NCBI RefSeq assembly: GCF_014653195.1
Contig: NZ_BNAH01000005.1
Location: forward strand, 254,300 to 318,299
Direction of reading: 5' to 3'
Source of the DNA: Thalassotalea profundi
Lineage (GTDB): Bacteria > Pseudomonadota > Gammaproteobacteria > Enterobacterales > Alteromonadaceae
DNA: 64,000 nt
This document shows, in pieces, positions 59,499-64,000 of the stretch. A program made the position numbers and the translations under genes. The notes beneath the pieces were generated by a model. It was not told the origin of the DNA and did not search any database. It saw nothing but the letters and a program-made list of their open reading frames with translations. Positions within the stretch are counted from its first letter, which is position 1, and each line of letters opens with the position of its first letter.

Positions 59499-61361
59499 AT
59501 GGCGTTATTACAAATAGCAGAGCCGGGGCAAAGTACAACTCCCCATGAACATCGTTTAGCAGCAGGTATTGATTTAGGCACAACTAATTCATTAATTGCT
59601 AGTGTAAGAAGCGGCTTAGCTGAAACATTAACTGATGATCAAGGTAATGACATATTACCATCGATAGTTAGTTACCAAAATGAACAGACTTTGGTTGGCC
59701 ATACGGCAAAAGCTTTTTCTGTATCGGATCCTGAAAACACTATCGTATCAGCAAAACGTTTAATTGGTCGGTCATTAACCGATATCCAAAGTAAATATCC
59801 ATCTTTACCTTATCAATTTAGTGGTGATGATAATCATCCGAGTATAATGACTCGCCAAGGTGAAATTAATCCTGTTCAAGTATCCGCTGAAATATTAAAA
59901 ACCTTAGTTAAGCGAGCGGAAATTACTTTAGGCGACGAGCTTACTGGCGTGGTAATTACTGTGCCTGCTTATTTTGATGATGCACAACGCCAAAGTACCA
60001 AAGATGCAGCAACACTTGCTGGTGTAAATGTATTGCGACTATTGAATGAACCGACAGCGGCAGCGGTTGCCTATGGATTAGATAGCGGCAAAGAAGGGGT
60101 TATTGCTGTTTATGATTTAGGTGGTGGCACCTTTGATATTTCAATTTTACGTTTAAATAAAGGTGTTTTTGAAGTAATGGCTACCGGTGGTGATTCTGCG
60201 TTAGGTGGTGATGACTTTGATGTGATGATTGTTGATCATATTATTGAACAAGCAAAATTAACGCGTCCACTTTCTACTTCGTTAGAACGTCAATTACTCG
60301 AACAGGCGTGTATTGCAAAAGAAGCGCTAACGACGTCCGACCAACATGTTATTAATTTATCATTGCCTGAAGGCAATAGTTGGCAAGGAGAGTTGAGTAA
60401 AACTACATTTGAACAACTAATACAGCCGTTAGTGGCGAAAACATTACGTGCCTGTCGACGAGCCTTAAAAGATGCTGGCGTAAGTACAAGCGATGTTAAT
60501 GAAGTGGTGATGGTAGGTGGTTCAACTCGCGTACCGTTAGTGCGAACTGAAACGCAAAAGTACTTTGGACAAGAACCTTTAACTTCAATCGATCCTGATA
60601 AAGTGGTAGCAATAGGTGCTGCTGTTCAAGCTGATATATTGGCAGGGAATAAACCTGATAGTGATATGTTACTGCTTGATGTTATCCCACTTTCGCTTGG
60701 TTTAGAAACCATGGGCGGGTTAGTCGAAAAGGTTATCGCTCGAAATACCACAATTCCTGTTGCTAAGGCACAAGAGTTTACTACATTTAAGGATGGTCAA
60801 ACAGCCATGGCTATCCATGTACTTCAAGGTGAACGTGAACTGGTTGAAGATTGCCGTTCTTTAGCGCGTTTTGAATTACGTGGCATCCCTGCAATGGCTG
60901 CTGGAGCTGCACATATTCGTGTTACCTTTAAAGTAGATGCTGACGGATTGCTTGAAGTAAGTGCTATGGAAAAATCTACAGGTGTTGAAACAGGTATTAC
61001 CGTTAAACCTTCCTTTGGTTTAGAAGAGCAACAAATAACAGATATGTTAAAAGCATCAATGTCTAATGCCGAGCAAGACATGCAAGCGCGTATGCTTAAA
61101 GAGCAACAAGTTGAAGCATCAAGAGTCATTGAATCAATACAATCAGCATTAGCCGCTGATAGTCATTTACTTAGTGAAGAAGAAGTTGCTGATATTAATC
61201 GCTCAATCACGGAATTGGCACAAGTAAGCCAGTCAAACGATAGTGATAGTATAGAGACAGCAATTGAAAAATTAAATAATAAAACGGCAGCCTTTGCTGA
61301 GCGTCGCATGGACTCATCCATTCGCACTGCATTGTCAGGCCACTCTGTTGACGAGGTTTAA
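59499..61361 (+). CDS. hscA: Fe-S chaperone HscA (Hsp70 family)
   Basis: The 620-residue Hsp70 releases the cluster from IscU. It has [42 protein letters not shown] and [14 protein letters not shown]. The substrate-binding domain lacks the long DnaK C-tail, as expected for HscA. Confidence 0.97.
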   Translation: MALLQIAEPGQSTTPHEHRLAAGIDLGTTNSLIASVRSGLAETLTDDQGNDILPSIVSYQNEQTLVGHTAKAFSVSDPENTIVSAKRLIGRSLTDIQSKYPSLPYQFSGDDNHPSIMTRQGEINPVQVSAEILKTLVKRAEITLGDELTGVVITVPAYFDDAQRQSTKDAATLAGVNVLRLLNEPTAAAVAYGLDSGKEGVIAVYDLGGGTFDISILRLNKGVFEVMATGGDSALGGDDFDVMIVDHIIEQAKLTRPLSTSLERQLLEQACIAKEALTTSDQHVINLSLPEGNSWQGELSKTTFEQLIQPLVAKTLRACRRALKDAGVSTSDVNEVVMVGGSTRVPLVRTETQKYFGQEPLTSIDPDKVVAIGAAVQADILAGNKPDSDMLLLDVIPLSLGLETMGGLVEKVIARNTTIPVAKAQEFTTFKDGQTAMAIHVLQGERELVEDCRSLARFELRGIPAMAAGAAHIRVTFKVDADGLLEVSAMEKSTGVETGITVKPSFGLEEQQITDMLKASMSNAEQDMQARMLKEQQVEASRVIESIQSALAADSHLLSEEEVADINRSITELAQVSQSNDSDSIETAIEKLNNKTAAFAERRMDSSIRTALSGHSVDEV

Positions 61362-61367
61362 TAAGAA

Positions 61368-61706
61368 ATGCCAAAGATTATTATATTACCTAACCCTGAG
61401 CATTGCCCTGAAGGAGCTGTGTTAGATGCGGAAAAAGGTGAAAGTGTTTTAAACGTTATACTAAAAAATGATATTGATTTGGAACATGCATGCGAAAAAG
61501 TATGTGCATGTACTACTTGTCATGTCATCATTAGAGAAGGTTTTGATTCATTAGCTGAAAGTGATGAATTAGAAGATGATTTATTAGATAAAGCATGGGG
61601 ATTAGAACCAGAATCACGCTTAAGCTGCCAAGCACTAGTGGCTGACGAAGACCTAGTGGTAGATATTCCTAAATATACCGTGAATATGGTCTCTGAGAAT
61701 CACTAG
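61368..61706 (+). CDS. fdx: [2Fe-2S] ferredoxin of the isc operon
   Basis: The 112-residue ferredoxin has the adrenodoxin-type ligand set: CEKVCACTTC (three cysteines in C-x5-C-x2-C) and a fourth in RLSCQAL. It gives electrons for cluster assembly. It begins 6 bases after hscA. The iscX gene often found next is absent here. Confidence 0.97.
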   Translation: MPKIIILPNPEHCPEGAVLDAEKGESVLNVILKNDIDLEHACEKVCACTTCHVIIREGFDSLAESDELEDDLLDKAWGLEPESRLSCQALVADEDLVVDIPKYTVNMVSENH

Positions 61707-61736
61707 TCTTAATTAACTTTAGGTAGTTATAAATTG

Positions 61737-61774
61737 AAAAAGGGTAATAACATTTTGATGTTATTACCCTTTTT
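61737..61774 (+). terminator. Strong rho-independent terminator of the isc operon
   Basis: AAAAAGGGTAATAACAT (61737-61753) pairs with ATGTTATTACCCTTTTT (61758-61774), a 17-bp perfect stem with a 4-base loop ending in a T-run. Confidence 0.93.
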
Positions 61775-61988
61775 TCGTTTATGGTTAAAATGGCTGAAAA
61801 GCCTATCGTATGTTCGCTTTGGGAAAAGTTAAAAATATCAGTAAAATCAATGGACTAAAAATTCAATTTTTACTTAACCCTCAGATCTCCATTTGTCATC
61901 GTATGATCACTTTAGGACATTCTTTAAAGATAAGTCTGGTCAGCACTCACCCTTAAAACAGAGTGTTTCGATGATGACCAAGATTATA

Positions 61989-62187
61989 TTAAGGGGTATT
62001 CTCGGCCTTAATTTCTGCATGTTTCATCATTTCAGAAGGTGAACAGTTCAACTTATCACACAAAGTAAAAATAGTTTTCAGGGTAGGTTGTCTCTTACCC
62101 CTCTCCAGCATGGATATATAGGTTCTATCTGTAATGAGAAAGGTTGAGCCGCGCTGAATTTCACCTGTTTTGATTGCTTGAAGAAAG
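61989..62187 (-). pseudogene. XRE-family DNA-binding protein, N-terminus lost at the IS boundary
   Basis: The minus strand encodes an open frame of about 65 codons reading FLQAIKTGEIQRGSTF at the IS end, then DRTYISMLERGKRQPTL and CDKLNCSPSEMMKHAE, and a stop at 61989-61991. This is the helix-turn-helix core of an XRE/Cro-type regulator. The frame enters the IS element at 62188 without a start codon, so its first residues and promoter are missing. The stretch from 61775 to 61988 downstream of it shows no other gene. Confidence 0.75.
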
Positions 62188-62215
62188 TGTAACGGTACAA
62201 TTTAACTAAAGACTT
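62188..62215 (+). repeat. Left terminal inverted repeat of the IS3 element
   Basis: The repeat begins TGTAACGGTACAATTTAACT and pairs with the right repeat at 63348-63375. The terminal TGTAA/TTACA is perfect. Confidence 0.8.
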
Positions 62216-62252
62216 CGTTAGAGGTATTATTACTTAAAATAACGAGGTCAAA

Positions 62253-62514
62253 ATGCCAAAGAAAATATTATCAGCAGAGTTTAAACGAGAGTGCGCTGAG
62301 TTAGTTGTTAACCACGGCTACAAACATCGTGATGCAGCTAAAGCAATGGATGTTAGTTTATCATCAATGCAACGTTGGGTTAGCCGATATAGAAAGGAGC
62401 TTAATGGTGTGACGCCCAAATCAAGCGCTTTAACACCAGAGCAAATACTTATTCAATAACTTGAAAAACAAGTATAACAGTTAAAAAGTGACAACCAACT
62501 ATTAAAAAAAAGCG
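62253..62514 (+). pseudogene. IS3-family transposase orfA, broken by two stop codons
   Basis: The frame starts with MPKKILSAEFKRECAELV and has the helix-turn-helix of IS3 orfA (HRDAAKAMDVSLSSMQRWV). It stops with TAA at 62457-62459, and a second TAA follows at 62475-62477. Between and after these the frame still codes recognisable leucine-zipper sequence (LEKQV, then QLKSDNQLLKKS) up to the slippery A-run. An intact family member would have no stop here, so this is a degraded gene. Confidence 0.82.
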
Positions 62515-62583
62515 TCGGCCTTTTTCGTTATGGAAATGAACAACGGCAGAAAATAGCTGTAAAACTGAAGAAGGCAGGTAGTC

Positions 62584-63345
62584 ATGTTCAACAGGTTTGT
62601 TGATGCTGATAAAGTAAAGCTTGAAGCAGCCATGAGACAAGTGCACATTGATATGGACACGACTTATGGCAAACGTAGAATGTTGATTGAACTACAATCG
62701 ATGGGCTTTGACTTAGGTATTCATAAAGTTAGAACATCGATGAAACGATTTAAGCTTGTTGCTAAACGACCTAAACAACACCGTTATCAATCTGGTGGTA
62801 AAGCATCTTTTATTGCACCAAACTATTTGAATAGGCAGTTTAACTCAGAGTGGATCAATACCTTGTGGTCAGGAGATATCAGCTATATTCGCACGCAACA
62901 AGGTTGGCTATACTTAGCGGTTATTATGGATTTATGCTCGCGTAAGGTGATCAGTTGGGCATTCTCTGACAAGCCAAACAGTGAGTTGACGATGAGAGCT
63001 TTACGTTTGACTGTGAATAAGCGACAGCCAAATGATAATGTGATTTTCCATAGAGATCAAGGGGTGCAATATACGAGTGAAGCATTCCAACTTTCATTAA
63101 AAGAACATGGTTTAATTTCAAGTATGAATCGTCGTGGGAATTGCTTAGATAATGCGGTAACAGCAAGGATTTTCCGCAGCTTGAAATTAGAGCGAGTTAA
63201 CTATCGACTTTATCAAACTAGGCGAGAAGCAATGGCAGATATTATTGATTATATCGAGCCGTTTTATAATCAAAAGCGAGGACATTATAAATTAGGAAAT
63301 ATATCAGCAGGAGCATATGAAATGAAATTACTAAAAAGTGCCTAA
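62584..63345 (+). pseudogene. IS3-family transposase orfB (rve integrase core), catalytic glutamate lost
   Basis: The 253-codon frame has the HTH_21-like TTYGKRRMLIELQSMG and the integrase core. Catalytic aspartates are D98 (WSGDISYI) and D158 (FHRDQGVQYTS). The DD(35)E spacing places the glutamate at residue 194 (codon 63163-63165), where the sequence is alanine: NAVTARIF instead of the usual NAxxERF. The N-terminus is also short, with an in-frame stop at 62566-62568 just upstream. It is most likely non-functional. Confidence 0.82.
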
Positions 63346-63347
63346 AC

Positions 63348-63375
63348 AAGCCTCTAAATTAAGTTGACCATTACA
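63348..63375 (-). repeat. Right terminal inverted repeat of the IS3 element
   Basis: Read inward on the minus strand, it starts TGTAATGGTCAACTTAAT. It lies 3 bases after the orfB stop codon. Confidence 0.8.
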
Positions 63376-63458
63376 ATATTTCAATTGATTGTGTTTTTGG
63401 TGATGCGGAGGTCGACGATTGGGTAGAAGTTTATCGAACAGACATTGTGGCCGATTGA
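63376..63458 (+). pseudogene. C-terminal tail of an unidentified gene cut by the IS
   Basis: Immediately right of the IS an open frame reads SIDCVFGDAEVDDWVEVY and ends RTDIVAD-stop at 63458. It has no start codon of its own and is richer in G+C than the surrounding DNA. It looks like the end of a coding sequence truncated by IS-linked rearrangement. I do not recognise the family. Confidence 0.4.
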
Positions 63459-63518
63459 ATATTATTCAATGGAATGCCTGTTTAGAAAAAGTAACGTTAT
63501 AATACTTTTGCAATAGTT

Positions 63519-63815
63519 TTATTCGTTAATATTATTATTTAAGCTTCTCAGTTTCCTATTTTTGAAAGCTAAAAGATAAGATAATATGCCAAAAAACGCC
63601 GCAGCTATTCCATCAAATATCATAGATAAAGGAATCATAGGAACCCCCGTCTCAGTGTAATCATGACCTATAATATAAAATTTGTAATATTTATATAAAG
63701 CAACAATTATACATGGGAAAAACAAAGGAATTAATATTCCAAATCTATTTGTTATATATTTTTGACTAAGAAGTCCTGTAAAAATAGCGAAAGAAATAAT
63801 TATTAACCAATACAT
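63519..63815 (-). CDS. Small hypothetical membrane protein
   Basis: A 98-residue frame with a good AAAGG ribosome binding site before its ATG. It has about three hydrophobic segments (MYWLIIISFAIFTGLL, GILIPLFFPCIIVALY and MIFDGIAAAFFGILSYLLAF) and a short polar C-terminus. No family is recognised. It lies between two IS3-like elements, so it may be an accessory gene brought in with them. Confidence 0.55.
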   Translation of the reverse strand: MYWLIIISFAIFTGLLSQKYITNRFGILIPLFFPCIIVALYKYYKFYIIGHDYTETGVPMIPLSMIFDGIAAAFFGILSYLLAFKNRKLRSLNNNINE

Positions 63816-63917
63816 AAAAAACCTTTAACACATGAGAATACAATACATACTTTAAATTACACGAATGTTAATTTGTTGACAATTTTAAAATTTATACTAA
63901 TCTACTTACTGCGTTTA

Positions 63918-64000
63918 TGTAGTGGTCAACTAATATTGGCCACGGTTTTGTATTCAAGCCAGTATCTTTTCTCTGACTCATTCGGTGTTAAACCAGCATT
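63918..64000 (-). mobile_element. Edge of a second IS3-like element leaving the window
   Basis: A terminal sequence TGTAGTGGTCAACTAATATT starts at 63918 and resembles the right-end repeat of the first element (TGTAATGGTCAACT). Directly inside it, on the minus strand, lies the C-terminal end of an IS3-type transposase. The rest of the element is beyond the window edge. Confidence 0.7.
63926..64000 (-). CDS. IS3-family transposase orfB, C-terminal fragment (runs off the window)
   Basis: Twenty-four codons plus a stop are visible on the minus strand. They read NAGLTPNESEKRYWLEYKTV and ANIS-stop. The TPNESEKRYW motif is typical of the C-terminus of IS3-subgroup orfB proteins. The remainder is outside the window, so intactness cannot be judged. 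Confidence 0.7.
   Translation of the reverse strand, partial: NAGLTPNESEKRYWLEYKTVANIS

Larger units (their letters stand above)
62188..63375 (+). mobile_element. IS3-family insertion sequence, 1188 bp, apparently inactive
   Basis: The ends are imperfect inverted repeats starting TGTAACGGT on the left (62188) and, read inward, TGTAATGGTC on the right (63375). About 19 of 28 bases match. Inside are orfA and orfB of an IS3-family transposase in the usual order, with an A8 slippery run at 62504-62511. orfA has two in-frame stop codons and orfB has lost its catalytic glutamate, so it should not transpose by itself. No direct target repeat is seen at its borders (AAG before, ATA after). Confidence 0.88.

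Noticed and set aside
63870..63900. TTGACA (63876-63881) with TATACT (63893-63898) as a plus-strand promoter near the second IS
   Set aside because: The spacer is only 11 bases, too short for a sigma70 promoter, and no plus-strand gene follows.

Overview
The window is about 37% G+C and reads as chromosomal DNA of a marine gammaproteobacterium of the Alteromonadales. The closest match in gene content and order is a Colwellia/Thalassotalea-like member of the Colwelliaceae. Supporting signs are the suhB | trmJ-cysE-iscRSUA-hscBA-fdx order, queA-tgt-yajC-secD-secF, serB next to ytjB, a DUF3450-TtpC-ExbB-ExbD-TonB-TPR energiser cluster, many c-di-GMP-type proteins (PilZ, HD-GYP, EAL, HDOD) and low-GC codon use. 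The genus is an inference; no 16S rRNA gene is present.

Layout. 1-10.4 kb: a tandem PilZ protein, a GFA-family protein, serB, ytjB, tatD, an HDOD protein with a degenerate receiver, argS and prfC. 10.6-15.6 kb: an RND efflux permease and lipoprotein adaptor, divergent from a TetR regulator with a palindromic operator between them. 15.6-21.3 kb: dbpA, a BlaI/M56 sensor-protease pair with two operator-like palindromes, rhlE, rimI and holD. 21.4-29.2 kb: tRNA-Trp, aceK, then queA-tgt-yajC-secD-secF. 29.4-31.3 kb: a secreted DUF3718 protein and an HD-GYP phosphodiesterase.

31.5-47.6 kb is the most distinctive block. It holds a 921-residue lipoprotein made of two copies of a predicted beta-helix-like module, a large TonB-dependent receptor, a hybrid histidine kinase with a long extracytoplasmic sensor, a small sulfotransferase, a periplasmic solute-binding protein, and a complete TonB2-type energiser (DUF3450, TtpC, ExbB2, ExbD2, TonB2, TPR). 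I read it as a candidate surface capture and uptake system of unknown substrate.

47.7-53.2 kb: a pair of bacterial PH-domain membrane proteins (YdbT/YdbS type), cobA and an EAL protein with a ruined GGDEF domain. 53.3-61.8 kb: suhB, trmJ, cysE and the complete isc operon, with a recognisable IscR type 1 site and promoter ahead of iscR, ending in a strong terminator. 61.8-64 kb: a small degraded accessory patch. A truncated XRE-type regulator abuts an IS3-family element that looks dead (two stop codons in orfA and a lost catalytic glutamate in orfB). Beyond it lie a truncated gene tail, a small membrane-protein gene and the edge of a second IS3-like element that leaves the window.

For several genes I moved the start to a downstream ATG with a better ribosome binding site or family fit; these choices are stated in the entries. 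Function calls rest on recognised motifs and family knowledge read by eye, not on database searches.
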